From NCBI GenBank assembly GCA_023417935.1, contig JAEZDY010000023.1, positions 124,001-188,000 of the forward strand: a stretch of 64,000 bases of DNA, read 5' to 3'. Shown here piece by piece: positions 19,041 to 28,079 of the stretch (position 1 is its first letter; every line of letters starts with the position of its first letter). Under the pieces are notes generated by a model, which was given only the letters and a program-made list of their open reading frames with translations, did no database searches and was not told the origin of the DNA. The position numbers were made by a program, and so were the translations under genes. Origin of the DNA: Bacteroidota bacterium. GTDB taxonomy: Bacteria > Bacteroidota > Bacteroidia > Bacteroidales > Lentimicrobiaceae.

Positions 19041-19048
19041 CAAAGATA
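19041..19048 (-). promoter_or_regulatory. gpsA -7 element
   Basis: The minus strand reads TATCTTTG, implying transcription from about 19034, 15 bp before the ATG at 19019. This supports the shorter gpsA start. Confidence 0.5.
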
Positions 19049-19109
19049 CATTAAATCGCATGTTTTCATACTAGCAGTGTAACTATGGAAAATGTAATTT
19101 AAATTAGCC

Positions 19110-19117
19110 TATATTTG
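19110..19117 (+). promoter_or_regulatory. -7 element of the nonulosonic acid operon
   Basis: TATATTTG followed by TGA matches TAnnTTTG. The implied start near 19124 leaves a leader of about 50 bp before the first gene. No clear -33 TTTG is present. Confidence 0.45.
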
Positions 19118-19174
19118 TGACTTCAGTACTATCTTGTAATTGAACAACTGAAGGACTACCTAAACAATCAACGG

Positions 19175-19816
19175 ATGGAGAAAAAAACCAACCTGCTCCT
19201 GCTGGGTGGTGGCGGACACTGCTTATCTGTAATTGAATCCATTGAGAGTACTGGACTTTTCAATATTATAGGTATTAGTGACACTCCGGATAGAGTAGGA
19301 AAGTCCATTTTGGACTACAAGATATTGGTTTCTGACGATCAAATACCTAATCTGAGGATTGAGAATCTTAAATGCCTTATTACAATTGGTCAAATTAGAA
19401 CCGCAGAGCCAAGGATACTGGCATACAACTTCCTGAAGAATAATATGCATGTTCTGGCAACAATAATTGACCGTCATTCTATGGTTTCAGAAAGATCCTC
19501 CATCAATGAAGGAACTGTTATACTTCGAAATTCTTTTATTAACTCAGGTGTTGTGATTGGACATAATTGTATTATCAATACCGGGGCCATTATTGAGCAC
19601 AGTAGCATCATAGGCAATCATGTCCATATTTCAACCGGTGCCATAGTAAATGGTGATTGTAATATTGGCGATCGGTGTTTTGTTGGAAGTGGTGCAATCA
19701 TTTCCAATGGAATTTCAGTGTGTTCTGATACAATAATTGGAGCAGGATGCATCGTATTAGTTGATATAGAAGTTCCGGGAACGTATTTAGGAAACCCTGC
19801 ACGTAGAATTAAGTAG
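19175..19816 (+). CDS. neuD: NeuD-like sugar O/N-acetyltransferase
   Basis: The 213-residue protein has an N-terminal Rossmann-like PglD_N domain (LLLGGGGHCLSVIESIE) and a C-terminal left-handed beta helix. The helix is made of hexapeptide repeats such as INTGAIIEHSSIIGNHVHIS and ends with GNPARRIK. This is the PglD/NeuD arrangement that transfers acetyl from acetyl-CoA to an amino or hydroxyl group of a sugar. As first gene of the neu operon it probably acetylates the nonulosonic acid or its hexosamine precursor. His residues in the GGHC and GHNCIINTG segments are candidates for catalysis. The neuB gene follows after 29 bp. Confidence 0.88.
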   Translation: MEKKTNLLLLGGGGHCLSVIESIESTGLFNIIGISDTPDRVGKSILDYKILVSDDQIPNLRIENLKCLITIGQIRTAEPRILAYNFLKNNMHVLATIIDRHSMVSERSSINEGTVILRNSFINSGVVIGHNCIINTGAIIEHSSIIGNHVHISTGAIVNGDCNIGDRCFVGSGAIISNGISVCSDTIIGAGCIVLVDIEVPGTYLGNPARRIK

Positions 19817-19845
19817 GTTGATAAAAAATTAAGCATAATAATTAA

Positions 19846-20862
19846 ATGGTCAGAATCATAGCAGAAGCTGGAGTTAATCACAATGGTGATATCAAGCTAG
19901 CCTATCAGCTTATAGATATAGCATACGAATGCAAAGCTGATTACGTTAAGTTTCAAACTTTTATTCCTGATCAACTCGTATCAAACACTGCACAAAAGGC
20001 TGACTATCAAAATAAAGCTACTTCAGAAGGGACGCAGATCGAGATGCTGAATAAACTCGCTCTCACACATGATCAGTTTGGTGAACTCTCCGACTACTGT
20101 AGAAAAAAAGGTATAGGATTTCTATCTACCGGGTTTGATGTAAAGAGCGTAAAGTTTATTGACTCTCTAAATGTTGATTATCATAAGGTCCCATCGGGCG
20201 AAATAACAAACCTCCCCTATCTTAGGCTAATTGGTAGTCTCGGCAAAAAAGTTATTCTTAGTACAGGTATGGCAAATCTGGATGAAATAAAAGATGCTAT
20301 AGCAGTGCTTTGCCAAAAATCGTTAACCATTGATGATATAATTGTATTACAATGCACAACTGAATATCCAGCACCGCTTGATGAAGTAAATTTGAGTTCA
20401 ATGACCTCCATGAGGGAATTGTTAGGTGTTCAGACTGGTTTTTCGGATCATACCCAGGGTATTGAAATATCTATAGCAGCAGCGGCAATGGGCGCTGTCA
20501 TAATTGAGAAACACTTTACAATCAGTAGAAACTTACCTGGTCCCGATCATCAGGCTTCACTTGAACCTCATGAATTAGCAATTATGGTCAGTGCTATCAG
20601 GAATGTTGAAAGAGCAATAGGCAAGGGCCTGAAGGTTCCAACGCCTTCAGAAGAAAAGAATATAGCTGCTGCCCGACGGAGCATTCATCTGGGTAAAGAT
20701 CTGACCAAGGGGCATATCCTGGAGGAAAGTGATCTAAGCATGAAGCGCCCGGGAACAGGGATAAGTCCAATGTTAATGGAAAAGGTCATTGGCCGACAGT
20801 TAATAAACGATCTTTCAAAAGACACACTTCTTGAGTGGGTGCACTTAAAAGATCAGGAGTAA
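19846..20862 (+). CDS. neuB: N-acetylneuraminate (nonulosonic acid) synthase
   Basis: This 338-residue enzyme condenses phosphoenolpyruvate with an N-acetylated hexosamine to give a nine-carbon acid. The TIM-barrel part starts with IIAEAGVNHNGD and shows VKFQTFIPDQLVS, STGFDVKSV, HKVPSGEI, STGMANLDEI, LQCTTEYPAP, GFSDHT and EKHFTISRNLPGPDH, the last supplying metal and substrate ligands. A C-terminal SAF (antifreeze-like) domain covers about residues 275-338 (ARRSIHLGKDLTKG). Whether the product is Neu5Ac or a di-amino relative such as legionaminic acid cannot be decided from this protein by eye. neuC follows after 19 bp. Confidence 0.95.
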   Translation: MVRIIAEAGVNHNGDIKLAYQLIDIAYECKADYVKFQTFIPDQLVSNTAQKADYQNKATSEGTQIEMLNKLALTHDQFGELSDYCRKKGIGFLSTGFDVKSVKFIDSLNVDYHKVPSGEITNLPYLRLIGSLGKKVILSTGMANLDEIKDAIAVLCQKSLTIDDIIVLQCTTEYPAPLDEVNLSSMTSMRELLGVQTGFSDHTQGIEISIAAAAMGAVIIEKHFTISRNLPGPDHQASLEPHELAIMVSAIRNVERAIGKGLKVPTPSEEKNIAAARRSIHLGKDLTKGHILEESDLSMKRPGTGISPMLMEKVIGRQLINDLSKDTLLEWVHLKDQE

Positions 20863-20881
20863 TCACAAAAAATTCAAGAGA

Positions 20882-21994
20882 ATGATAAACCTGGTAATTC
20901 TCACAAGCTCAAGAGCAGACTTCGGAATTTATGAGCCTCTTTTAAAGCTATTGAGTAATTCAAAAGATATTGATACCAAGATTGTTGCATTTGGCACACA
21001 TCTCTCGGAATTATACGGTTACAGCGTTCAGCACATAAAGAAAACAAACATTGAAATCATTGCTGAATTTGATACTGCACCGCTTGAGGATACTCCAGCA
21101 AGCATATCCTCAAGTATGGCTCTTACCATCCAATCCATGACCAGCGTATGGAAGAAACATAAGATCGATTTATTAATTGCACTGGGCGATCGCTATGAGA
21201 TGTTTGCTGCGGTTGCATCCGCAATACCTTTCAATATCAAAGTAGCACATATTCATGGTGGTGAAACCACTTTAGGCGCTATTGACAATGCTTTCAGGCA
21301 TTCAATTACCCACATGTCCAATTTACATTTTACAGCCTCTGAAGACTATTATAATAGAGTAATTGAGTTAACTGGATCAAACCGGGGAGTGTATAATACC
21401 GGCTCTCTGAGCATTGATAGCCTCTCCACTGTCAGCTTTCTAACTAAAGAGGAAATTTCGGAACAGTATAAAATTGACTTTAGCCGTCCGGTTATCTTGA
21501 TCACCTTACATCCAGAGACGCTCAATCTCAATAGTAACAGTAGCTATGCTACAGAAGTAATCAAAGCTCTCTCTAATAGATCAGATACTCAACAGGTTAT
21601 AACCATGCCAAATGCTGATACTTCTGGTTTGATCATCAGAGAGAAGCTAAACCTGTATGCAAATCAATCTAAGAATGTTATCCTCGTTGAAAACTTTGGA
21701 TCAAGAGCATACTTATCTATCATGAAATATGCCAGTCTGCTACTTGGCAATTCTTCCAGCGGATTTATTGAAGCAGCCTGGTTTCCAAAATGGGTGATTA
21801 ATATTGGTGACAGGCAAAAAGGCAGGATAAGAACACCTAATATAATTGACGTTCCTTTTGAATCTGATTTAATTGATAATGCAATTTCAAAAGCCCTTTC
21901 ATCCAAAACACCTGAGGTTAAACCGATTTATGGAACCGGCAATGCTGCTGAGAAAATACTCAAACATATATTAAATGAATTCACTAATAATTGA
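20882..21994 (+). CDS. neuC: UDP-N-acetylglucosamine 2-epimerase (hydrolysing)
   Basis: The 370-residue GT-B-fold protein is of the NeuC type. It converts UDP-GlcNAc (or a related NDP-sugar) to free ManNAc-type sugar for NeuB. The N-terminal half contains LTSSRADFGIYEPLL, LGDRYEMFAAVASA and HIHGGETTLGAIDNAFRH. The C-terminal half contains ITLHPETL and GNSSSGFIEA, the nucleotide-binding segment. It overlaps the following nucleotidyltransferase gene by 20 bp, so translation is coupled. LegG-type enzymes of the legionaminic acid pathway look similar, so the exact substrate remains open. Confidence 0.94.
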   Translation: MINLVILTSSRADFGIYEPLLKLLSNSKDIDTKIVAFGTHLSELYGYSVQHIKKTNIEIIAEFDTAPLEDTPASISSSMALTIQSMTSVWKKHKIDLLIALGDRYEMFAAVASAIPFNIKVAHIHGGETTLGAIDNAFRHSITHMSNLHFTASEDYYNRVIELTGSNRGVYNTGSLSIDSLSTVSFLTKEEISEQYKIDFSRPVILITLHPETLNLNSNSSYATEVIKALSNRSDTQQVITMPNADTSGLIIREKLNLYANQSKNVILVENFGSRAYLSIMKYASLLLGNSSSGFIEAAWFPKWVINIGDRQKGRIRTPNIIDVPFESDLIDNAISKALSSKTPEVKPIYGTGNAAEKILKHILNEFTNN

Positions 21995-23030
21995 CAAGCA
22001 AACAATCACCCAGGATAAGGAACTCAGGTTTGCGCTTGAGAAATTGAATCAGGTGCCTGATAATCTTACTTTGTTTGTTCTGGACAGCAACCATGTACTG
22101 GTAGGATCACTTACTGATGGTGACGTACGACGCGGTCTGTTAATGGGCCATACACTTGACGACAAAGTTGAACATTTCATGTTTAAGAACTTCAAATATA
22201 TTGCTGAGCATAACTTTTCACTACAGGATATCAGGCATTTGAAGGAGAGTCGCATCAAGTTAGTCCCTATGGTTGATAAGGATATGCATATTATCCGGCT
22301 CATCGATATGGTTAAATCTAAATCAGTGCTCCCACTTGATGTGATAATTATGGCTGGAGGAAAGGGAGAAAGACTTAAGCCACTCACTGATAATATGCCC
22401 AAACCATTGTTAAAAGTGGGGGATACTCCTATTCTGGAACATAACCTTAATCATATCGTAAGTTATGGCATCAACAGGATTCATATTAGTATCAACTATC
22501 TTGGTGAAATGATTATGAACTACTTTGGTGATGGCAGTAACCGCAATATTGATATAAGGTATATTAATGAAGATCAACCACTGGGAACACTTGGGGCTGC
22601 TACATTGATGAAGGAAATCAACTATGATCATATACTTGTGATGAATGCTGATGTTCTTACTAATATTGACCTGGAGGATTTCTTCAAAGAGCATCTTGAA
22701 CAGGAAGCAGTAATGTCCATAGCGTCCGTTCCTTATAAGATCAACATGCCATTTGCAGTACTTGAAACCGCCGAGAACAGGGTTATGGCTTTTACTGAGA
22801 AGCCCGAGTACACATATTATACAAATGCTGGAATATACCTGATTCACAGGAGCTTGCTCTCAAGAATACCATCCAATACAATGTATCATGCCACTGACCT
22901 TATGCAGGATATTCTGAACAAGAAGGAAAAACTAATGCAATATTCCATCCACGGCTTTTGGATGGACATCGGAAGAAAAGAAGATTTTCAAAAAGCGCAG
23001 ACTGAAATAAAGCATTTTTACTCCAAATGA
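21975..23030 (+). CDS. CBS-domain sugar-1-phosphate nucleotidyltransferase (PtmE-like)
   Basis: This 351-residue protein joins two N-terminal CBS repeats (about residues 10-115) to a nucleotidyltransferase domain with the signature IIMAGGKGERLKPLTDNMPK, the PKPLLKVGDTPILEH block and the MNADVLTNID metal site. The arrangement is that of Campylobacter PtmE, which makes GDP-glucosamine for legionaminic acid. Its presence here is the main hint that this cluster might make a legionaminic-type acid, but the LegB/LegC steps are absent from the window. CBS repeats often bind adenosyl ligands, so the enzyme may be allosterically controlled. It overlaps neuC by 20 bp and neuA by 4 bp. Confidence 0.9.
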   Translation: MNSLIIDKQTITQDKELRFALEKLNQVPDNLTLFVLDSNHVLVGSLTDGDVRRGLLMGHTLDDKVEHFMFKNFKYIAEHNFSLQDIRHLKESRIKLVPMVDKDMHIIRLIDMVKSKSVLPLDVIIMAGGKGERLKPLTDNMPKPLLKVGDTPILEHNLNHIVSYGINRIHISINYLGEMIMNYFGDGSNRNIDIRYINEDQPLGTLGAATLMKEINYDHILVMNADVLTNIDLEDFFKEHLEQEAVMSIASVPYKINMPFAVLETAENRVMAFTEKPEYTYYTNAGIYLIHRSLLSRIPSNTMYHATDLMQDILNKKEKLMQYSIHGFWMDIGRKEDFQKAQTEIKHFYSK

Positions 23031-23719
23031 AATCACTATTTCTGATTCCAGCACGTGCCGGTTCAAAGGGTATAATAAAGAAAAACATCAGGGTTATTGG
23101 TGGTAAACCATTGGTTTTGCATGCACTAAGTCAAGCTCGAAGCTATGCCTCTGACAATGATATATGCTTGTCAACTGATGATACAGAAGTTATTAATGTT
23201 GCTGCCAGCGAAGGCTACAAAATCCCATTTATACGACCGGAACACCTTGCAAATGATAATTCCGGTATGCGTGAAGTTATTCTCCATGCCATTGACTTTT
23301 ATGCTACTTTAGGCAGGACTTATGATAATGTGGTTTTACTACAGCCAACCTCCCCTTTTCGCCAGCCTGAAATGATCGGGAAAGCCTTAGAGTTATTTGA
23401 CAGTTCAATTGACATGGTTGCATCAGTCATGGAAAGCAAGGCTAACCCCTACTTCGTACTCTTTGAAGACAACGATAACGGGTTACTCGTTAAAACTAAA
23501 ACAGGGGAATTTAAATCCCGGCAGGAATGCCCAAAAGTGTGGCAATTGAATGGAGCAATCTATGTGATCAATACAACATCTCTGGCCAAAAGCAGTATTG
23601 CTGATTTTACCAGGATAAGAAAACTTGTTATGGATCAACTTCACAGTTTAGATCTCGATACTGAAATTGACTGGAAGTTAGCTCAGTTATTAAATGAGGA
23701 ATATAATCTGCTTTCTTGA
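23027..23719 (+). CDS. neuA: CMP-nonulosonic acid cytidylyltransferase
   Basis: The 230-residue enzyme activates a nonulosonic acid with CTP to the CMP-sugar used by transferases. The family P-loop-like start FLIPARAGSKGIIKKNIRVI is complete, and LSTDDTEV, PEHLANDNSGMREV and LLQPTSPFRQ follow. The length is typical of NeuA/LegF without an esterase domain. It is the last gene of the operon; its ATG overlaps the previous stop (ATGA). Only 29 bp separate its stop from that of the convergent glycosyltransferase gene, and I see no terminator hairpin there. Confidence 0.95.
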   Translation: MKSLFLIPARAGSKGIIKKNIRVIGGKPLVLHALSQARSYASDNDICLSTDDTEVINVAASEGYKIPFIRPEHLANDNSGMREVILHAIDFYATLGRTYDNVVLLQPTSPFRQPEMIGKALELFDSSIDMVASVMESKANPYFVLFEDNDNGLLVKTKTGEFKSRQECPKVWQLNGAIYVINTTSLAKSSIADFTRIRKLVMDQLHSLDLDTEIDWKLAQLLNEEYNLLS

Positions 23720-23748
23720 GGTTGAAATTGTATGAAATTAATGAAGTC

Positions 23749-25647
23749 CTAGAGCTGCTGGATTAGTTTATTGGTTCGTGCAGTTGCTTGGCCGTCAATT
23801 GAGTAAGCATATTTCTTTATGAACTGTTCATATTTCTCTTTATCAACTCTTAAAGAACTGTTTAACAACCCTTCAACCAAATAATTCAAACTATCAAGGT
23901 CGGTAGCTTGAAATGCAACTGATTCCTGAACGTATTTTAACAGATCTTCTCTTAGAGGATCATAAATTATCAGAGGTTTACCAAAATAAACAGCTTCAGA
24001 TCCAACTGTAGAAAATGCAGTAACAACAATGTCAGCTGCTGCTAAAACTTCGTAAAGGTCAATATCATAATGAATATCCACTGTACGATTCCCAGCTTTT
24101 AAAGCAATATCCCTGTAATAACCAACGTCATGCCTTTCAGCCGGATGAAGCTTTTGTATTAGCTTAACCTGCGGATAGCGACTGAGGCATTTATACGTGT
24201 CAAATGCGATCTGAAACCGGTAATTAACATCTGCTATTGGTTGTGAAGCAAACAATACCAAATATTGATTGTCACCAAGCCTCTGCCGGAATGTAACGCT
24301 CTTTCTTAACATTGCGGGAATAAGATCACTTCTCATCTGTCCGGCAATCTTTATAGAATCAGTTGGATAATTTGATTGTTGGGTAAGAAATTCTGCCCAG
24401 TAATGGCCCCAAACGATCGTCATATCAGCCATAACATGATTTCTCATGTCCCTCTTAGTGTAAATATAAGCCGGTTGAGCATTACCAATGTTACCATGCT
24501 GAATACCTATTGATTTGATTGACAACGATCTGGCTGCATCTAGTATACATTTCGTAGCCGGGCTATTCTCATCAATGGCAGATATACTTTTGAAAGAATA
24601 CTTCCTGAAAAATCTCTGGTAACAAAGATATTTTAGAATATAAAACCCTGAAGATTTATGCAGCGACATGAAAATAGAAAATAACCTAATATTAACATTA
24701 GCGTTATTAACATCTCCTGGGTTATTCATGGTTTCTGCAAAGTCAGGATCCTTTAATTCCGTAAGGAATTGTTTTACCGCAGCAGCATTATGCAGATATG
24801 CATTGTATATCTGCTTCCTCTTTCTATGAATGCTAAACGAAAACAAGCCTTTGAAAAGGATATTTTCACCATAAACTGTCCGTTCGCCTCTACCTTCACC
24901 ATTGAAATGATACGAATGAATTAAAAATGGTGTAGAAGACTTGAATTTAGGCGTTTCAACTTCTGATATTATCAGTAATCCCTCTGGATTTGAGTCAAAT
25001 AGAGGAGATAAGTTATAATTATCAAGTTTTGGCTCCAGAGTGTTAATATTCCTGCACTTCTGCCTGATCGACCTGTCAATGACAAGGTGGGTTTTCTTAA
25101 GTGGGTTATTTGACCTTAAAAAGCCTATTAAAACTCTAAGACTAAAAAAGATTATATAATTGAACAGTGCCTTGTAGTTTCTTTTTGTTTTTTCCGCAAC
25201 ATACCCTCTTGTATGATCCCCTATTCCATCTTTGATAATCGTTAGATTTTGAAGTCCTTCATCATAAATTTTCGCATCAAAAGGCACAAAGCATTCCAGA
25301 TTAATGTTATCAGCCAGATACTTTTTAATGCATTGGTTTATAATCCATTCTCTCTTGAGCAAAAAGAATAGTCTGAATCTTTGGTAGTGCCAAAGAGGGA
25401 TTTTTTCAACAGTAAGAATCTCACTGATGCTCTTACCATTTATTGAGCGATCACCAAGAGAATTAATTGCATTGATTAAATCAATTGAAGCCTGAGTAAC
25501 AAAACCTTCAGGGATTTTAGTTGTGGGAACCGTCAATGAAACAGATACACCAGGAAGATAAAAAACTTGTGTTTGAGAAAAATCTTTACTGATTACAGAT
25601 GCTTGCTCCATTTCTGACAATGGGCGAAAGATTAAGACTACTTCCAT
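23749..25647 (-). CDS. Large GT-B-type transferase, candidate nonulosonic acid transferase
   Basis: I do not recognise a named family for all 632 residues. The last 260 or so look like the C-terminal GT-B fold of capsule and CDP-glycerol-type transferases: SIGIQHGNIGNAQ (near residue 400), VLFASQP, LIQKLHPAE and VTAFSTVGSEAVYFGKPLI. HP and S-rich motifs of this kind occur in bacterial sialyl- and polysialyltransferases. There is no signal peptide. It faces neuA, overlaps the flippase gene by 10 bp, and is the only large transferase next to the operon. Transfer of the CMP-activated acid is therefore a reasonable inference, not shown by sequence. Confidence 0.68.
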   Translation of the reverse strand: MEVVLIFRPLSEMEQASVISKDFSQTQVFYLPGVSVSLTVPTTKIPEGFVTQASIDLINAINSLGDRSINGKSISEILTVEKIPLWHYQRFRLFFLLKREWIINQCIKKYLADNINLECFVPFDAKIYDEGLQNLTIIKDGIGDHTRGYVAEKTKRNYKALFNYIIFFSLRVLIGFLRSNNPLKKTHLVIDRSIRQKCRNINTLEPKLDNYNLSPLFDSNPEGLLIISEVETPKFKSSTPFLIHSYHFNGEGRGERTVYGENILFKGLFSFSIHRKRKQIYNAYLHNAAAVKQFLTELKDPDFAETMNNPGDVNNANVNIRLFSIFMSLHKSSGFYILKYLCYQRFFRKYSFKSISAIDENSPATKCILDAARSLSIKSIGIQHGNIGNAQPAYIYTKRDMRNHVMADMTIVWGHYWAEFLTQQSNYPTDSIKIAGQMRSDLIPAMLRKSVTFRQRLGDNQYLVLFASQPIADVNYRFQIAFDTYKCLSRYPQVKLIQKLHPAERHDVGYYRDIALKAGNRTVDIHYDIDLYEVLAAADIVVTAFSTVGSEAVYFGKPLIIYDPLREDLLKYVQESVAFQATDLDSLNYLVEGLLNSSLRVDKEKYEQFIKKYAYSIDGQATARTNKLIQQL

Positions 25648-27098
25648 ACTTTGGCCAAATAAGTTTGAATCTCAGCTCTGTATAGGCTCATCATACCAGC
25701 AATGGAGAATACGATCAGAAATCCTGATGTTAGAAATGGATTAAGGGAGAAATTAATCCGCAGTATATCAGCAATAATTGCAACTGCAACTACACTGAAT
25801 GGAAAATAAAGAAGTTTTTGCTTATTCCATTCAATGTGAACAATCTTCTTCTGATAGAAATATATGCCAACAACCATAATAACATCTGCTATTAAACCGG
25901 CTGCTATTGCACCATAAAAGAAATAAGCAGGGATAAGAATATAATTAAGTGAAATATTAACGATCATACTTGCCGTATTCAAGTAGAGAAAGATTTTGGT
26001 TTTCTTCAGGTAATATGACGGATATGAAAAAACAATGAATTGAGTTCGCAGGATGCTTCTTATGAACACAAGAGATATTATGTTGACAGCAAGCCGAACA
26101 TCAGTTTCATAAAGTAATGCCAGATATAGCATTGTTGGAAGTATAGCACCAATGATAAGAACCATACTTTGCATCAATAGTGCATTCGATAACTGTCTGA
26201 TTTCGTGCTGGTGCTCATTAATTCCCTTCTTCATTATTCTGAATACCTCAGGTTGGTTTGCTCCTTGCAATCCTTGCAAAATGATGGCTATTCCGGCGCT
26301 AAAAGTTACAGCTGTATTGTATATACCCAGTTCAGTAGGAAATCTTTCTAAAAACAACCTATCAGCGTAAGTCAGAATGTAAACTATAAGGCTATATTGT
26401 GTTAATGGTAAAGCAAACTGGTTTACTGATTTCATCATCTTTCGGTCGTAACTAAGGCCCGATTTCCAAAACAAATAGCTTAAAATACAAAGTGTAACAA
26501 CTCCTGTCCCAATTGCACTGCCATTGATATAACCCAAAAATGACATGTCAAAATAGAATAATCCAATTAATTGAAAGCCTGTTCTGAATAGACCAAGGCC
26601 CATACTTACCAGGATGAATCCTATAATACGTTTTTCATTTCTGAATAATGCCGCTGCAGTGATGTTAACTGCCCTACCCACTCCTGTAACTAAACATGCA
26701 TACCCATAGGAACTAAAATCTTGCAACTCAGGTTGATTAAAAAGCTTGCCAATATAATTTTGAAAAGCAAATATCAGTACCAATACAATCAGACCTCTGA
26801 ATAATATACTTGAAAAAATACCGGCTATTAATTTCTTGTAAGCAGAACTGTCTTCCTCAACATCATAATAGAAGCGGGAAATAGCATTTCCCATCCCATA
26901 TAATGTGAATACAAATACCAGAGAGGTGATTAATTCAGTAATAGCTAAGTGAGAGAAATCTACAGCATTTAACCGACCGGTTCCTTCATAAAGAGGTTGA
27001 ATCAGCACCTGCAATAAAGGCGCAAAAGCTGCTGTTGCAGTATAGATGAAAGATAACCTGAGCTGCTCTTTCATGTTAACTTCTTTCATCAGAGGCAT
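25638..27098 (-). CDS. Wzx-like polysaccharide flippase
   Basis: This 486-residue protein has about 12-14 predicted membrane helices and the layout of the MATE-like polysaccharide transporter superfamily. The N-terminal FIYTATAAFAPLLQVLIQPLY region is followed by VFTLYGMGNAISRFYYDVEE. Such proteins flip lipid-linked glycan units to the periplasmic face. Start candidates are at 27098 and 27074 (MKEQLRLSF), and the second would place the first helix close to the N terminus. It overlaps the transferase gene by 10 bp and begins 2 bp after the YihY gene stop, so it belongs to the DUF4783-nadC-yihY operon. Confidence 0.88.
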   Translation of the reverse strand: MPLMKEVNMKEQLRLSFIYTATAAFAPLLQVLIQPLYEGTGRLNAVDFSHLAITELITSLVFVFTLYGMGNAISRFYYDVEEDSSAYKKLIAGIFSSILFRGLIVLVLIFAFQNYIGKLFNQPELQDFSSYGYACLVTGVGRAVNITAAALFRNEKRIIGFILVSMGLGLFRTGFQLIGLFYFDMSFLGYINGSAIGTGVVTLCILSYLFWKSGLSYDRKMMKSVNQFALPLTQYSLIVYILTYADRLFLERFPTELGIYNTAVTFSAGIAIILQGLQGANQPEVFRIMKKGINEHQHEIRQLSNALLMQSMVLIIGAILPTMLYLALLYETDVRLAVNIISLVFIRSILRTQFIVFSYPSYYLKKTKIFLYLNTASMIVNISLNYILIPAYFFYGAIAAGLIADVIMVVGIYFYQKKIVHIEWNKQKLLYFPFSVVAVAIIADILRINFSLNPFLTSGFLIVFSIAGMMSLYRAEIQTYLAKVWK

Positions 27099-27100
27099 TT

Positions 27101-28063
27101 TTACAAACTATTATAACTTCGTCGTGCTACTGAAATACTTGAGTTTAATTCCCAACCCACAAGGATAATCAATGAATTAAAATACAGCCACAACATGAAT
27201 ACGATCAGTGTACCGATGGAGCCATACAATGTATTATATCTGGCAAAATTGTTGATAAAATAATTAAATCCCACTGAAGTTACAATAAAAAGAAGAGTTG
27301 CAAGTGTGGAGCCTGCCGTAATGAATCGAAACCTATGCTTTACAGTTGGTGCAAAATAATATAGAACCGAGAAAGCTGAAAACAACAGAGTAAATATAAT
27401 AACCCACTTACCAGCTCCTATAAGATGCAACGTTAACCAGTCAGTAAGCAAACCAATCTTTTCTACCCACTTTAATGCAATCGGTCCAATAGTTATTAAA
27501 CTTATAGCTAGAATGACCAGGAATGCAAGTACAAATACGAGGAAAACAGAAATAATCCTTTGCTTGAAAGCTGATCGGGTTTCAACTGTGTAGTATGTTT
27601 TATTGAAAGCATCAATCAAACTATTAACGCTATTAGTCGCAAAGAACATAGCCATTAAAAAACCTATTGAAAGTAACCCCCCTCGTGGCCTTTTAATAAT
27701 ATCAAACAGTGTTTCCTGAACGGCCTCGTATGTTTGTTGCGGGATAAGATCATGAAGCAAATTCAAAAGGCTATCCTGGAAGTTATGAATGGGTATGTAA
27801 GGAATAAGCGTAAAGAAAAAAATAATAGCTGGAAAAATAGCAAGGAAAAAATTAAAGGCAATGGCTGAGGCTCTGTTTGAAAGATCACCCTTTTTTAACC
27901 CATTGAAGAAAAACACTCCTACATCAAAAATCGGTACACCCTCAAATCCTGGCAATACAAGTTTCTTGGTAACCGTAATGAATTTGTTTACAACTTTACT
28001 TGATAAGAAGTCGGAATAAGTATTATTAAACCAGGTGGTAATATGTTCCGGTATCTTTCTCAC
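27101..28063 (-). CDS. YihY/BrkB family inner-membrane protein
   Basis: The 320-residue protein has about six membrane helices. It carries family motifs: KKGDLSNRASAIAFNFFLAIFP-like segment (about residues 54-75), GGLLSIGFLMAMFFATNSVNS, and the C-terminal TLYGSIGTLIVFMLWLYF region. It was once annotated as ribonuclease BN, which is not supported for this family; its role is unknown, with transport suggested. It sits 16 bp downstream of nadC and 2 bp upstream of the flippase gene, within a minus-strand operon. Confidence 0.9.
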   Translation of the reverse strand: MRKIPEHITTWFNNTYSDFLSSKVVNKFITVTKKLVLPGFEGVPIFDVGVFFFNGLKKGDLSNRASAIAFNFFLAIFPAIIFFFTLIPYIPIHNFQDSLLNLLHDLIPQQTYEAVQETLFDIIKRPRGGLLSIGFLMAMFFATNSVNSLIDAFNKTYYTVETRSAFKQRIISVFLVFVLAFLVILAISLITIGPIALKWVEKIGLLTDWLTLHLIGAGKWVIIFTLLFSAFSVLYYFAPTVKHRFRFITAGSTLATLLFIVTSVGFNYFINNFARYNTLYGSIGTLIVFMLWLYFNSLIILVGWELNSSISVARRSYNSL

Positions 28064-28079
28064 TATCAGTTGAACTAGT

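Noticed and set aside
22410..22847. Minus-strand open frame of 145 codons
   Set aside because: It is antisense to the catalytic domain of the CBS nucleotidyltransferase and has unnatural composition with many Ile, His and Cys. The plus-strand gene has strong motifs.
27101..28063. Ribonuclease BN
   Set aside because: The old name for this family is not supported; the protein is a six-helix membrane protein without nuclease motifs.
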